From Archaeoglobus sulfaticallidus PM70-1 (GTDB lineage Archaea > Halobacteriota > Archaeoglobi > Archaeoglobales > Archaeoglobaceae), in contig NC_021169.1 in NCBI RefSeq assembly GCF_000385565.1, positions 558,001 to 622,000 on the forward strand: DNA of 64,000 nt, written 5' to 3'. A program made the translations under genes and the position numbers. Below the pieces are notes generated by a model that made no database searches, was not told where the DNA came from, and worked only from the letters and a program-made list of their open reading frames with translations. Shown here in pieces: positions 8,815 to 18,112 of the stretch (position 1 is its first letter; each line of letters starts with the position of its first letter).

Positions 8815-9512
8815 TGAGGATTCCCCTTTACATTGAAATGTCAGACAAGAATGTCCTGATAATTGGTGGTGGTGGGGTTGGTACTTCAAGAGCGAAAAAG
8901 TTCATCTCTGCTGGGGCGAATGTTAAGGTTCTAAGTTTAGATTTTAGCGATGAGCTGAAATCGCTGGAAAAGGAAAATAAGCTTGAGCTGATTAAAGCCT
9001 CTGCATACGATTCAAACATACTTGAAAAGCTTCTGGAGTGGGCGAATATCGTTACTGTTGCAACCGAGGACTTAGGTGTGAATGATGTGGTTAAAAAAAT
9101 TGCAAGGAACAAGAAATGCTTTCTGAACTTTGCAAACGACTCCAGAGAGACGGAAGTGGTAGTTCCATTTGAGGGTGAGTTCGAGGGAATAAAGTTCGCC
9201 GTAACCACGGAGGGAAAGAGCGGCGTTGTGGCGAGAATGGTCAGGGACTCGATCCTGGAGATGCTGAAAAAAGATGATGAGATCATCTCACTGCTAAAGG
9301 CGATGGATTACCTGAAGAGGTACATGAAATCCGAGAAGGTACCGGTGGATCTAAGGATGAAGCTCTACTTTGAGGTAAGCTCGGATGAGAAATTCAGAAA
9401 TCTGGTTAGAGAAGGGAAGGTTGAGGAAGCCAAGCTTTATGCAGAAGAGCTGGTTAAAGAATACTCTAGCGGAAAGAGGAAGTTCAGGGTTAAGAGCAGC
9501 CTGAACTTTTAG
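8814..9512 (+). CDS. precorrin-2 dehydrogenase / siroheme synthase N-terminal type (CysG-N/Met8)
   Basis: A Rossmann-fold protein with NAD-binding GGGGVGTSRA near residues 17-26, and the family motif NFANDSRETEVVVP with the Asp used for dehydrogenation and chelation. It oxidises precorrin-2 to sirohydrochlorin with NAD+, and Met8-type enzymes may also insert iron to give siroheme. At 232 residues it lacks the methyltransferase domain of bacterial CysG. The start is ATG 8814; a GTG immediately before it is the alternative. The next gene, 8 bp downstream, is the siroheme decarboxylase, so the pair feeds siroheme into the alternative haem pathway used by archaea and sulfate reducers. Confidence 0.88.
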   Translation: MRIPLYIEMSDKNVLIIGGGGVGTSRAKKFISAGANVKVLSLDFSDELKSLEKENKLELIKASAYDSNILEKLLEWANIVTVATEDLGVNDVVKKIARNKKCFLNFANDSRETEVVVPFEGEFEGIKFAVTTEGKSGVVARMVRDSILEMLKKDDEIISLLKAMDYLKRYMKSEKVPVDLRMKLYFEVSSDEKFRNLVREGKVEEAKLYAEELVKEYSSGKRKFRVKSSLNF

Positions 9513-9520
9513 GTGGAACG

Positions 9521-10477
9521 ATGTTTGATGATCGAGAGAAGGCACTGCTGATGGCTTTACAGTATAATTTTCCGCTTTCGGAAGAGCCTTACATCGGCAT
9601 ATCCGAATTTACGGGGCTCGATCTAGACTATGTCCTGAGAAAAACTAAGGAGTTTCTCGAGAAGGGTATAATCAAGCGTATTGGGGCTCAGCTCAACTAT
9701 AAGGCCTTCAGAGATATAGGATATGCTGTTCTCGTTGGAGCTAAAGCAGACAGGGTGGATGAGGTTGCAGCCATAATAAACTCCTTCAAACCGAAGCACA
9801 ACTACCTTCGCGATTGCGAGGAGTACAACATATGGTTCACGATAAAGTCAAGAGACATTGATGCTTTGAGGGCGAAGGTGGAGGAGATTGTCAAGGCGGC
9901 TGGGATAGCTGACTATGTCTTCCTGCCATCCAAGAGGGTTTACAAGATGGATGTAAAGTATGATTTGCTGAGAGGGATATCCTACAGCGAAGCAGGTCTG
10001 GAGAGGATGGATGTTCCGAAGGTTGAGGAGCTTGGAGTCGATCCTGAGCTTTTAAGGGCTCTGGAGAGGGAGTTTCCTGTGCAGAACAGACCGTTTAAGG
10101 TTTACGAGCGGTTTGGATATGGTGAAGGAGAGTTAATATCCTTAATCGAAGAGATGATCGATGAGAGGGTGATAAGGGGATTCTATGCGGTTCTCAAGGA
10201 AAGAAAGATAGGCTTCAGGGAGAACGGTATGAATCTCATCAGAACTGAGAAACCGAAGAAGGTTGCGTTAAAGCTCGTGAGGGAATTCCCTGAGATTACA
10301 CACCTTGTGGAGAGAGTTCCTGATGAGAAATGGAATTACCCGCTGTACTTCATGGTCCATGCTGTATCGAGGAGCAGCATAGAGGAGATAAAAAGCAAAG
10401 CGGCAGAGATGCCGGGAGTTGAGGAGATCAGAACGCTGTACAGCATAAGAGATCTCAATCCGAATTATCGGTACTGA
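9521..10477 (+). CDS. ahbAB: fused siroheme decarboxylase AhbA-AhbB
   Basis: The protein is two Lrp/AsnC-like units in tandem. Residues 1-160 and about 165-318 each begin with a winged-helix segment and continue into an AsnC-type alpha/beta domain. AhbA and AhbB are normally separate chains of about 150-170 residues that form a heterodimer and decarboxylate siroheme to 12,18-didecarboxysiroheme. The motif HNYLRDCEEYNIWF in the first half matches the AhbA/NirDL signature. A transcription regulator is less likely because of the doubled architecture and the siroheme gene 8 bp upstream. The radical SAM enzymes AhbC and AhbD are not next to it. Confidence 0.85.
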   Translation: MFDDREKALLMALQYNFPLSEEPYIGISEFTGLDLDYVLRKTKEFLEKGIIKRIGAQLNYKAFRDIGYAVLVGAKADRVDEVAAIINSFKPKHNYLRDCEEYNIWFTIKSRDIDALRAKVEEIVKAAGIADYVFLPSKRVYKMDVKYDLLRGISYSEAGLERMDVPKVEELGVDPELLRALEREFPVQNRPFKVYERFGYGEGELISLIEEMIDERVIRGFYAVLKERKIGFRENGMNLIRTEKPKKVALKLVREFPEITHLVERVPDEKWNYPLYFMVHAVSRSSIEEIKSKAAEMPGVEEIRTLYSIRDLNPNYRY

Positions 10478-11024
10478 TGCACAGCCTCTCGTAAGAACAT
10501 CCCATACAGTTTCCTGTTTTTGGGGGTACGATACCTCTGCTGATGTATTCATGAACTTCTGAGTAGAACCCGATACTTCTCTCATACAACCCATCGTTGA
10601 AATGAACGACTCTTTCCTCAATTATATTATCTCCAACCTGCAGCAGCAAACCCCTCTCTATACCTTCCATTTTCAGATAGAGGTTCAGCTGGGCAATCCA
10701 TTCGACTCTTGGTGTTACGATTTCCCTGACCTTTTTAACTTCCACAACCTCAAACCTCTTCTCATCCTTGCTCAACACCTTGAAATCCGCCTTACCAACG
10801 ATCTTGAAATCATCAAGCTCGATAAACCTCTTTCTGGTTGGAAATATCCAGTAGTCTTTTTTTAAGTAATCTTTGGCGATTTTCTCGCCAAGATTTCCTA
10901 TTTCCTTTATTTTTGAATTTATAACCTCTTTTTCAGGAAATTTGACCCTAAAATAGATCCATCGCGGGCATTTGAATATCCAGCTCGCGTAAAATTTCAT
11001 GCATGTAATGCTGAACACCAACAA
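10455..11024 (-). CDS. Cas4-like PD-(D/E)XK nuclease with iron-sulfur cysteines
   Basis: Cas4/RecB-type nuclease of 189 residues. The core motif is visible as a GKADF strand followed by EVVEVKK (the D...ExK signature). One cysteine lies near the N-terminus (KCPRWIYF) and three near the C-terminus (CMGCSYERLC), the arrangement that binds a [4Fe-4S] cluster in Cas4. No CRISPR array or other cas gene is present, so it may be a stand-alone repair or defence nuclease. It overlaps the convergent AhbAB gene by 23 bp. The first ATG is used; an ATG eight codons later fits equally well. Confidence 0.75.
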   Translation of the reverse strand: MLVFSITCMKFYASWIFKCPRWIYFRVKFPEKEVINSKIKEIGNLGEKIAKDYLKKDYWIFPTRKRFIELDDFKIVGKADFKVLSKDEKRFEVVEVKKVREIVTPRVEWIAQLNLYLKMEGIERGLLLQVGDNIIEERVVHFNDGLYERSIGFYSEVHEYISRGIVPPKTGNCMGCSYERLCISTDNSD

Positions 11025-11064
11025 AAAATCCTTTCGAGTGGGCTGAAAGTAATCTTTGAATCAG

Positions 11065-11152
<88 letters not shown>

Positions 11153-11223
11153 TTCTGTATTAGCTGATTAAATTGTGTTTTAAAGTTTTCGCAACAGAAT
11201 TGTGAAAGCTCAAGAACTGTGAG

Positions 11224-14200
11224 TTAAAAGAACTCAGATATCTTGATCTGTCTGCTGTTCTCATTTTCGAAGAGGGAGTTGATTTCAAGCTCGATCAGCA
11301 TCAGTCTCTGCTTTGTGTAGTTGCTTACATTGTACTTCTCGCTGAGGAATTTGGATAGCTCGAGATACTTCTTGATCGAGCTTTCATGGACGGTCAGTAT
11401 GATGTTCCCCCCGCACTTGTAACACTTCCCCTTCAGCGGAACCCTCCTGTATTTTGTGTTGCACTTCACACATCTGAACTCCTGCTTGGAGAAAGCCCTC
11501 AGATTTCCTATCAAGTCCGGAAGGAAGTGGGTTGTTATAACCCTTTCAGCAACATCATGCTCATCCACGGCGAACAGCTTTTCCGCTATGCTCATCTGGG
11601 CATTAACCTTATCCTGCATGGTTTTCAGGGACTTGTACGCACAGACCTTCACACCACCTGCTATGTTATCCGTATCATGTGTGAATCTCAGCCCGTAATA
11701 CCTCCTCTCGGACTTGAGCCTGTCCTCAACCCTCTCGATGACCCCTTCAAGCTCTTTTGGATTCGCATATCTCAAAGTTGCTCTGTAAAACTCAAGGGGA
11801 TAACTTTCCACAACATCCATGTTGTGGACCTCACTGTCAACCTCCTTCGGATCGAGGATTGTTGTTAAAACCAGTGGAGCATCCATTCTCCCTCCCCTTT
11901 TGTCTGGAAGGAACTGGTGGGAAAAGTTCAGCAGTCCATCGAGTAGGAGCATAACACAGTCCTCATCTCCATCGCAGTTCCTCCTCTTGGCCGCATGGAA
12001 GTACGGGTGTGCATATCCTGCTAGGACATCGGCAAAGCCTATAATCCTTCCAAGAACTCCAGCGGATGTATGCGGGGCAAGGCCAATAACAAGATGCCCT
12101 ATCAGATCCTCCAGCTTTTCCGCATTGTAGAAAGGTTCCATGCCGTAGAATTTTACGAGAAGCTCATCTATGAACTGAGACACCCTCAGCATGTATTCCC
12201 CAGCATCCTTCGCGAGTATTATGTCCTGGGGCTTTAGTTCGACTATCTGATCCTCGTCTGTAAGTGGCTTACCTCTGTAGTCATAGCTGTATCCAAGTTC
12301 CTTGAGCTTCTCGATGCTTATGCCTATCTCAGAAGGCTTGAAGTGGGTCAGCGGTAAATCTGTCATATCATACCTGATTGTGCCGTCTTTGAACACGAAC
12401 ACACCATGTTTAGCCCTCAGAATTCCCTTTTCGATCCTCTCACAGACCTTGTTTTTGTTGGTTAATCCGATGACTCCCTTTATTGCCGATTTTACCTCTC
12501 TCTCACCGAGATTCTCTAAAGCCTTTTCGTAAAGCTCTCTGACATTGATCTTCTTCCTCCTAAACCCGTTGGCTTCTCCACCGCACCTTGGGCACCTCTC
12601 TTCTTTCAGAACTCTGTCACATCTGGGACAGTAGTAAGCCTGGTGTGCAAACCCTCCACACTCACACATGCTCCAAATCGTCTCCTTCCCGCATCTCTCG
12701 CAAATCTTCACGGGCAAATCGACCTCTATTTCTCCCTTGGCTGAGTTGTAGCTTTTCATGTAGTTTATCGCATTCTTCAAATCTCTTGTATTTCCTCCAC
12801 TCTGTCCAAGCGGGAAGAGCATGTGTGGTGGAGGGCTCATCCTCCTCTCTTTGGCCTTCTCAGGCCTACCCATTCTTGCGCCAATTCTTGCAGGAGCCTT
12901 TGCTCTTACATCCAGTCCTGAGAGGTACCTTATGTTCTCGAGAACATCCTTCTCTCTATCGACATCCCTGATCTTTTTTAGGCTACCATCTAACCCCAGA
13001 CATCTCGCGAAAACCTTCCACTTTTCGAGAACTATGAATCCATCCCTCACTTTATGTTCGATCAGGATTTTTTCAAGAATGGTCTTTATGTCCCTGTTTA
13101 GCGGAAATATAAGGCAGCTCTTACCGTATTTTCCCTCGATCTTGCCCTTTTCAGAAACATAATCCCTAAGCTGAATCAGTTCGTCCAGATCTATATCGTG
13201 CCAGAGATATGTGTGGTCTGGGTGGAGGGGAACGCCATACTCATCGCACAGCTTTATTGCTTCATCCTCATCGATGTTCCTGAAATCTCCATGCAGGATA
13301 TTTTTGACCTCCTCTCTCCACCATTCATAGCAGTAGGAAGCAGGTAAAAGCGGGTGGTTATTCTCGAGGAAGTCTCCGTAGTTTATAAGGATCTCACCAA
13401 TATCCAGAATCGCATCTATTCGATCCTTGTACATCTCGGCCTGCTTTATAGTGTTTATCTTAACAACATCTCCGTTTTTAAGCCTCACAGTTGGACCATC
13501 AATTGTTGAGACTGGAACAACGCCACCAGCCTTTCCCGGCCTTTCGATTTTCATCTGCGTACCGATTGCTATGAAATCTCCGGTTATCTTCATCGTGGCC
13601 GGATTGATCCCGACAGTTGCAAATCCGGAGTTTCTGGCCCTTCCGTATCTGAGCCTGAAACCCCCCTTTCTCGATGGGTGACTGAAAACTGGCCTTCCGG
13701 CGACTATGTCTGAGAGATACTTGTCTTTCGGTTTTATCTCCTCTTTTTCATTGCTATCTTTCTTCTCCTCCTTTTTGGATTCCTTATTTATCAGCTTGTC
13801 CAGCCACTCCCATCCTGTGAGCTTGAGTTCGTCAACCATCTTTTTCAGCTTGGGAGCCTTCAGGGCTATACCTTCGGCTATAACCAGTGCCATACCACCT
13901 CTGACCCTGTTCGTCTCAACTCTCTCGAGATTTCTGTGGCCAGATACCTCAGCATCCTCCGTTGGCTCCCCATCTATACACACGGGACAGTTCGAAACTA
14001 TTAGCCTTATCTCCTCATCACTTGGCAGGTACTGTAGGTTCGCAACCTTTTTGTAAAGCGGGATCTCCTCAATGTACCTCAAAATCTCCTCTTCTGTTGG
14101 GATATATCTATTGAGCCCGGCTATCCTCCTGACATAATCTCCAACGAGCACGGATATTACCTGCGCAGTCCCTCCGGCACTTCTTATCGGCCCGGCATAG

Positions 14201-14679
14201 TATATCTTCAGAAATTTGGATCCATCATAGTTATTGCCAACACCAACTCTCGCGATACCCTCTATCGGTGCTGCAACAACTCCTTCTGTCAGAATAGCAA
14301 CGGCAGACCTTATCGCAAGATCCAAAGCCCTTTCAACATCGAACTTTCCAAATTCTCCCTTTATTATCTCTTCCGCAATCTTAAAACAGATCTTTTCTCT
14401 CTCCAGACCACTTTCTTCAAGTTCTTCAATTCTCTTGGCTATAGGTATCCCGATGAGCTTTTCAACCCTCTCAGCCATGTTTTTAGCAACTGGAATCTCA
14501 ACTCTCCTCTCTGGGTCTAGCCCCTTGCTTCTTGCAGTTTCGGCTACATGGTAAGCCTCCTCAACTTTCTTGAGTAACAGTGAATGGTAATCCTTGATCT
14601 CCTTCAGGAACTTTATGTCGAGATCATCCTCAGGTTCTTGATGAAACAGAGGAAAGAATCTGTCGAGTGTTGCATTCAT
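11224..14679 (-). CDS. polC: DNA polymerase D (Pol II) large subunit DP2
   Basis: Catalytic subunit of the archaeal replicative D-family polymerase, which works with the DP1 exonuclease subunit and PCNA. The chain of about 1151 residues matches intein-free family members. It has the active-site motif NCDGDED, two zinc-finger regions in the middle (CERCGKE..., CPRCDRV..., CPRCGGE) and another near the C-terminus (CVKCNTKY...CYKCGG). It ends with a PIP-box-like QIKISEFF that would bind PCNA. A lysine/glutamate-rich linker lies near residues 315-345. I use ATG 14679 because homologues begin near MNATLDRF; a TTG at 14760 would add 27 unlikely residues. No intein is present. Confidence 0.95.
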   Translation of the reverse strand: MNATLDRFFPLFHQEPEDDLDIKFLKEIKDYHSLLLKKVEEAYHVAETARSKGLDPERRVEIPVAKNMAERVEKLIGIPIAKRIEELEESGLEREKICFKIAEEIIKGEFGKFDVERALDLAIRSAVAILTEGVVAAPIEGIARVGVGNNYDGSKFLKIYYAGPIRSAGGTAQVISVLVGDYVRRIAGLNRYIPTEEEILRYIEEIPLYKKVANLQYLPSDEEIRLIVSNCPVCIDGEPTEDAEVSGHRNLERVETNRVRGGMALVIAEGIALKAPKLKKMVDELKLTGWEWLDKLINKESKKEEKKDSNEKEEIKPKDKYLSDIVAGRPVFSHPSRKGGFRLRYGRARNSGFATVGINPATMKITGDFIAIGTQMKIERPGKAGGVVPVSTIDGPTVRLKNGDVVKINTIKQAEMYKDRIDAILDIGEILINYGDFLENNHPLLPASYCYEWWREEVKNILHGDFRNIDEDEAIKLCDEYGVPLHPDHTYLWHDIDLDELIQLRDYVSEKGKIEGKYGKSCLIFPLNRDIKTILEKILIEHKVRDGFIVLEKWKVFARCLGLDGSLKKIRDVDREKDVLENIRYLSGLDVRAKAPARIGARMGRPEKAKERRMSPPPHMLFPLGQSGGNTRDLKNAINYMKSYNSAKGEIEVDLPVKICERCGKETIWSMCECGGFAHQAYYCPRCDRVLKEERCPRCGGEANGFRRKKINVRELYEKALENLGEREVKSAIKGVIGLTNKNKVCERIEKGILRAKHGVFVFKDGTIRYDMTDLPLTHFKPSEIGISIEKLKELGYSYDYRGKPLTDEDQIVELKPQDIILAKDAGEYMLRVSQFIDELLVKFYGMEPFYNAEKLEDLIGHLVIGLAPHTSAGVLGRIIGFADVLAGYAHPYFHAAKRRNCDGDEDCVMLLLDGLLNFSHQFLPDKRGGRMDAPLVLTTILDPKEVDSEVHNMDVVESYPLEFYRATLRYANPKELEGVIERVEDRLKSERRYYGLRFTHDTDNIAGGVKVCAYKSLKTMQDKVNAQMSIAEKLFAVDEHDVAERVITTHFLPDLIGNLRAFSKQEFRCVKCNTKYRRVPLKGKCYKCGGNIILTVHESSIKKYLELSKFLSEKYNVSNYTKQRLMLIELEINSLFENENSRQIKISEFF

Positions 14680-14786
14680 TGGATTGAGTTGATTGAGCAG
14701 CAAAATAAGGTTTCTGGATGTTGTGAAAGTTATCTCATGAAACTTTTTATTAAAAAGCAAACCGCGATGGATTATAATTTAAATTA

Positions 14787-15416
14787 TTAATAGTTATCCT
14801 TACGGGTTATAAACTCTATGGATTTTTCGAGAAGAGCCCTTATGCCCTCTCTCCCGCTAAAAATCCTGCCATGCCCGGGCAGGATAAGTTCTGGAGAGAG
14901 GTCATGGATTTTCTCCAGTGACTTTATCATATCTCTGTTGTTACTACCATGCAAATCAGTCCTTCCTGGGAGTCCATTCTCGAAAACGAGGTCTCCTGAG
15001 ATTAGAGCATCGAATTCATTAATGTATATGCATGTACTGCCAGGAGTGTGGCCGGGAGTGTGGATAAATTCAAGATCAAGTTTTCCAGTGCTGTAGTGCT
15101 TGATTTTTGACACATCCAGATCGGGTTTCTCATTCCGTATAACTCTGTCGTTTATGTTGAAGGCCAGAATGGCACCCTTTCTCAGGAACATACTGTTCGA
15201 TTCGCAGTGATCCTTGTGGAGGTGGGTGTTGAACACGACATCAACATCTGAAAGTGGTATCCTGTCGTTGTTCATCAGTCCGAAGAGGTTTGTGAAGCTC
15301 TTGTAGCATCCCGGGTCGATTATGAATGTGACCTCGTCTCTTATTATATATGTGTTTGAAGAGTCCATGAAGGCAGAACCCCACACATATGCGTAGAGTT
15401 TATCCAGCAGCATCAT
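14787..15416 (-). CDS. metallo-beta-lactamase-fold hydrolase
   Basis: A 209-residue MBL-fold protein with the zinc ligands in order: HLHKDH (HxHxDH), HTPGHTPGS, the bridging aspartate in SGDLVF and a late GHG. The family covers glyoxalase II-like thioesterases, persulfide dioxygenases and many unknown hydrolases. Nothing here fixes the substrate. It lies upstream of polC on the same strand with a gap of about 100 bp that contains AT-rich promoter sequence, so the two are probably separate transcripts. It is divergent from the TatD-like hydrolase gene. Confidence 0.8.
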   Translation of the reverse strand: MMLLDKLYAYVWGSAFMDSSNTYIIRDEVTFIIDPGCYKSFTNLFGLMNNDRIPLSDVDVVFNTHLHKDHCESNSMFLRKGAILAFNINDRVIRNEKPDLDVSKIKHYSTGKLDLEFIHTPGHTPGSTCIYINEFDALISGDLVFENGLPGRTDLHGSNNRDMIKSLEKIHDLSPELILPGHGRIFSGREGIRALLEKSIEFITRKDNY

Positions 15417-15457
15417 CCTGAGAAATTATAAATTTCATAGGTGATATACTTTTTTCC

Positions 15458-16210
15458 ATGAAGATCTACGATACCCATACACATTCTGAGGGCAGGAGTG
15501 CGGGAGAGCTTGTCGAGATGGCGGAAAAAGGTATTGTTAAGGTCAATACATGTGCGTTCTATCCCGTTAAACCGCTGTATGGGGAGACAATGATCGATTT
15601 ATTCAGAAAACTCGAGGAATTCGAGCCCTATAGAGGAAAAAAGGCTGGAATCGATATATATCCAGCTATCGGAATCCATCCAAGGTGCATACCGGAAAAC
15701 TGGGAAAAGGTTAAGGGTAAAATCTTGGGATATCTGGAGAATGCTAGAATTATTGGTGAGATCGGTCTTGAAACAGCAAATGAGCTTGAAAGGGAGGTTT
15801 TGAAAGCTCAGCTTGAAGTTGCGAAAAAGTTCGATATTCCGTGCATCATCCACACACCGAGGAGCAACAAAACTGAGGTAACCAGAACTGTTCTGGATGT
15901 GCTGGAAAAGGTGAGTTTTCCGGAGGAGCTTGCAGTCATTGACCATGTGAGCCCTGAGACCGTTGGAGAAGTGCTGAAAAGATATCATGCTGGACTGACT
16001 GTGGAGGAAGGAAAATTGAACGAAAAGCAGGTTCTCGAAATTGTGGAAAGCTATGGAGCAGAAAGGGTCATGCTAAACAGCGATAATGGCTTTGGATCGG
16101 CAGACTACCTCTCAACATACAAAACTGTGAAGTTTTTGGAATGCAGGATAAGCAAGGAGGATCTGACAAAAACAGCATATGAGAATGCGAAAAAATTCTT
16201 CAGGGTTTAG
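15458..16210 (+). CDS. TatD-related metal-dependent hydrolase
   Basis: A TIM-barrel metal-dependent hydrolase of the TatD-related archaeal group (COG1099 type), 250 residues. The metal motif HTHSEG is at the N-terminus (DTHTH). A glutamate follows in IIGEIGLE, then histidines in IIHTPR and IDHVSP, and an aspartate in LNSDNGFG. TatD proteins act as deoxyribonucleases, but the substrate of this subgroup is unknown. It stands alone between divergent and convergent neighbours. Confidence 0.78.
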   Translation: MKIYDTHTHSEGRSAGELVEMAEKGIVKVNTCAFYPVKPLYGETMIDLFRKLEEFEPYRGKKAGIDIYPAIGIHPRCIPENWEKVKGKILGYLENARIIGEIGLETANELEREVLKAQLEVAKKFDIPCIIHTPRSNKTEVTRTVLDVLEKVSFPEELAVIDHVSPETVGEVLKRYHAGLTVEEGKLNEKQVLEIVESYGAERVMLNSDNGFGSADYLSTYKTVKFLECRISKEDLTKTAYENAKKFFRV

Positions 16211-16218
16211 GCTGACAT

Positions 16219-16503
16219 CTATAAAACAACCATCTGGGCGTGCCAGCAGTCTCCAACTCTCAGAACATTTTCCTCATCGATAATTCCAGCCTCTATCGCG
16301 AGCTTTACTGCTTTCTCTCCAGAAATGTTCGCTATCGTTGCACTTTTTAAGGCCTTTCTGACCTCTTCCTCTCCAACCTCCTCTTTCCCGTAGAACTCTT
16401 CGCTGATCTCAATTTTGAATCCATCAGATCTGTAGGTATTGCCAACTATGCTGGAATCGCAAACAGCAACAAGCACTTCTCTCTGAACCCTGTATATCTT
16501 CAT
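16219..16503 (-). CDS. DUF424 family protein
   Basis: A small archaeal protein of about 94 residues that starts MKIYRVQREVL and matches the DUF424 family, whose function is unknown. I chose ATG 16503 because the family begins there; a longer reading would run into the upstream gene. It follows the aIF2-beta gene by 19 bp on the same strand. This pairing is common in archaea and suggests a translation-related role. The convergent TatD-like gene ends 8 bp away. Confidence 0.8.
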   Translation of the reverse strand: MKIYRVQREVLVAVCDSSIVGNTYRSDGFKIEISEEFYGKEEVGEEEVRKALKSATIANISGEKAVKLAIEAGIIDEENVLRVGDCWHAQMVVL

Positions 16504-16522
16504 CCTGAACAATATATCACCA

Positions 16523-16930
16523 TCATATGTTCCTGACGGGATGCTTTGCACCGCATGCAAGACATCTCAGGAACAGAACTCTCTCTTCCTTGACGAACTC
16601 TGTATCTGGAGCCTGACACTCCTTGCAGATGACATACTCCTTGACATAGCTGTTCAGTTCATCCTGAATCTCTTCCCTCGTGAACTTTCCCTGAAGGATA
16701 ACTCTTCCGCTCTCGAGGAATCCCGCAGTGCCGAGGGATTTAACCAGATACTTGAAAAAGTGCTCTTCAGATCTGTTCAGAACTTTGACTATCTGCGAGA
16801 AGTTCTTGATTATCGTTCTGTTTCCCTCTCTCTGTACATTAACCTCTGGAATCTCGAATCTCTCTCTTCTTATGACTTCTTCGGGCATCTCCGCATATGC
16901 CTTTTCGAGGAGCTCTTCATAGCTTTTCAA
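16523..16930 (-). CDS. translation initiation factor aIF2 subunit beta
   Basis: The beta subunit of the heterotrimeric factor that brings initiator Met-tRNA to the small ribosomal subunit. At 135 residues it has the expected archaeal length. The N-terminal helix binds the gamma subunit, the central alpha/beta domain contains the KNFSQIVKVLNR segment, and the C-terminal zinc ribbon is CKECQAPDT...CLACGAKHPV (two CxxC knuckles). It is probably co-transcribed with the DUF424 gene that follows. Confidence 0.94.
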   Translation of the reverse strand: MKSYEELLEKAYAEMPEEVIRRERFEIPEVNVQREGNRTIIKNFSQIVKVLNRSEEHFFKYLVKSLGTAGFLESGRVILQGKFTREEIQDELNSYVKEYVICKECQAPDTEFVKEERVLFLRCLACGAKHPVRNI

Positions 16931-17073
16931 GTCAACACCTCCTGATAGGTTTTCTACCCTGTATTAGATAAAGATTTTCCTATGGATTTTTCGATTTATG
17001 CCTGTCTCAGAGTCAGTAAAAGATTAGTATCTTGAAATCCTTATTAAATTTGAACTGGTTCGGGGGTGGTATT

Positions 17074-17760
17074 GTGAAAATCAGGTGGCTTGGGCATGCG
17101 GCTTTTGAGCTAGAGGCGAAGAAGAAGGTTATAATCGATCCATTCTTGACCGGAAACCCCAGCGCTCCGGTGAAAGCTGAGAATGTTGTGGCAGATCTGA
17201 TTGTGGTTACACACGGGCATGGAGATCATCTCGGAGATGCTGTGGAAATAGCAAAGAGAAATGACTGTCCAGTACTGTGTATTCATGAGCTGTCAAGGTA
17301 TCTATCGAAAAAGGGTGTTGAGGCTGTTGGGATGAATATTGGTGGAACTGCGAGAGTCAAGGGAGTTTCGGTGACGATGGTTCAGGCCCTGCATTCTGCT
17401 GATGTTGAAGAGGGAGAGGAGATAATAAGCACAGGCGATGCATGTGGTGTGATCGTTGAGATGGATGGGAAGAGGGTATATCATGCTGGAGATACTGATG
17501 TATTTCTTGACATGCAGTTGATCGGGGAGTTGCACAAGCCAGATGTAATGCTCGTTCCAATAGGCGACTGGTACACGATGGGTATAAAAGGTGCTGTCAA
17601 GGCGCTTGAGCTGGTGAAGCCAAAATATGCGATTCCAATGCATTACAATACATTCCCTGTAATTGAGAAGAATCCAGAGGATTTCAAAAAGTCTGTTGCA
17701 GAATCTGGACTTGATACAGAGGTTGTCATTCTAAAACCTGGTGAGGAATTTACTTTTTGA
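17074..17760 (+). CDS. UPF0173 metallo-beta-lactamase-fold hydrolase
   Basis: MBL-fold hydrolase of the UPF0173 (YtkL-like) family, about 228 residues. It begins with the typical VKIRWLGHAAFEL and has THGHGDHLGD as the zinc motif, YHAGDTDVF with the bridging Asp, and a late MHYNTFP histidine. I use GTG 17074, preceded by the GGGGGTGG ribosome binding site at 17062-17069; an in-frame upstream TTG is less likely. The physiological substrate of this family is not known. It is monocistronic. Confidence 0.85.
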   Translation: MKIRWLGHAAFELEAKKKVIIDPFLTGNPSAPVKAENVVADLIVVTHGHGDHLGDAVEIAKRNDCPVLCIHELSRYLSKKGVEAVGMNIGGTARVKGVSVTMVQALHSADVEEGEEIISTGDACGVIVEMDGKRVYHAGDTDVFLDMQLIGELHKPDVMLVPIGDWYTMGIKGAVKALELVKPKYAIPMHYNTFPVIEKNPEDFKKSVAESGLDTEVVILKPGEEFTF

Positions 17761-17854
17761 TTTTTATTAAAATTTATATTTTTATTCTTGTCGTCCATCA
17801 TACTCACCATGTGTTACATCAAAACACTTAAGTTACAATATCGTAATAACTATA

Positions 17855-18112
17855 ATGAGGTTTATGAACGGGACAACCCTCTTCGCCGAGCAGAAGAGGT
17901 ATATTATATTGAAATCAAAAAGGAGTCAGGCGGTGTTCGAGGTAGCTGATACACCGCGATTGATTTCTTGTGAGAACAGAGATAGATGCCTTATAGCAGG
18001 AGTAGGGGGGAATGAGTGCCCGAGGTATTGTGAGTTCATGGTGGCTTTGAGGGATTATCTGAAGGGGATTAGGAAGCCGAAAATGCAAGTTGAGGAGATC
18101 ACATATCAGTGA
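17855..18112 (+). CDS. small cysteine-containing protein of unknown function
   Basis: I do not recognise this 85-residue basic protein. It carries four cysteines spaced CxxxxxC...CxxxC (SCENRDRCLI and ECPRYCEF), which could bind zinc or an iron-sulfur cluster. The C-terminal half looks helical. It overlaps the convergent DUF429 gene by 14 bp. An ATG three codons in is an alternative start. Nothing nearby hints at a pathway. Confidence 0.6.
   Translation: MRFMNGTTLFAEQKRYIILKSKRSQAVFEVADTPRLISCENRDRCLIAGVGGNECPRYCEFMVALRDYLKGIRKPKMQVEEITYQ

Noticed and set aside
11224-14679. Intein in PolC
   Set aside because: Length and continuous family motifs around the NCDGDED site leave no room for one.
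14680-14760. 27-residue N-terminal extension of PolC from a TTG codon
   Set aside because: It lies in promoter-like AT-rich sequence and the family starts at the ATG at 14679.
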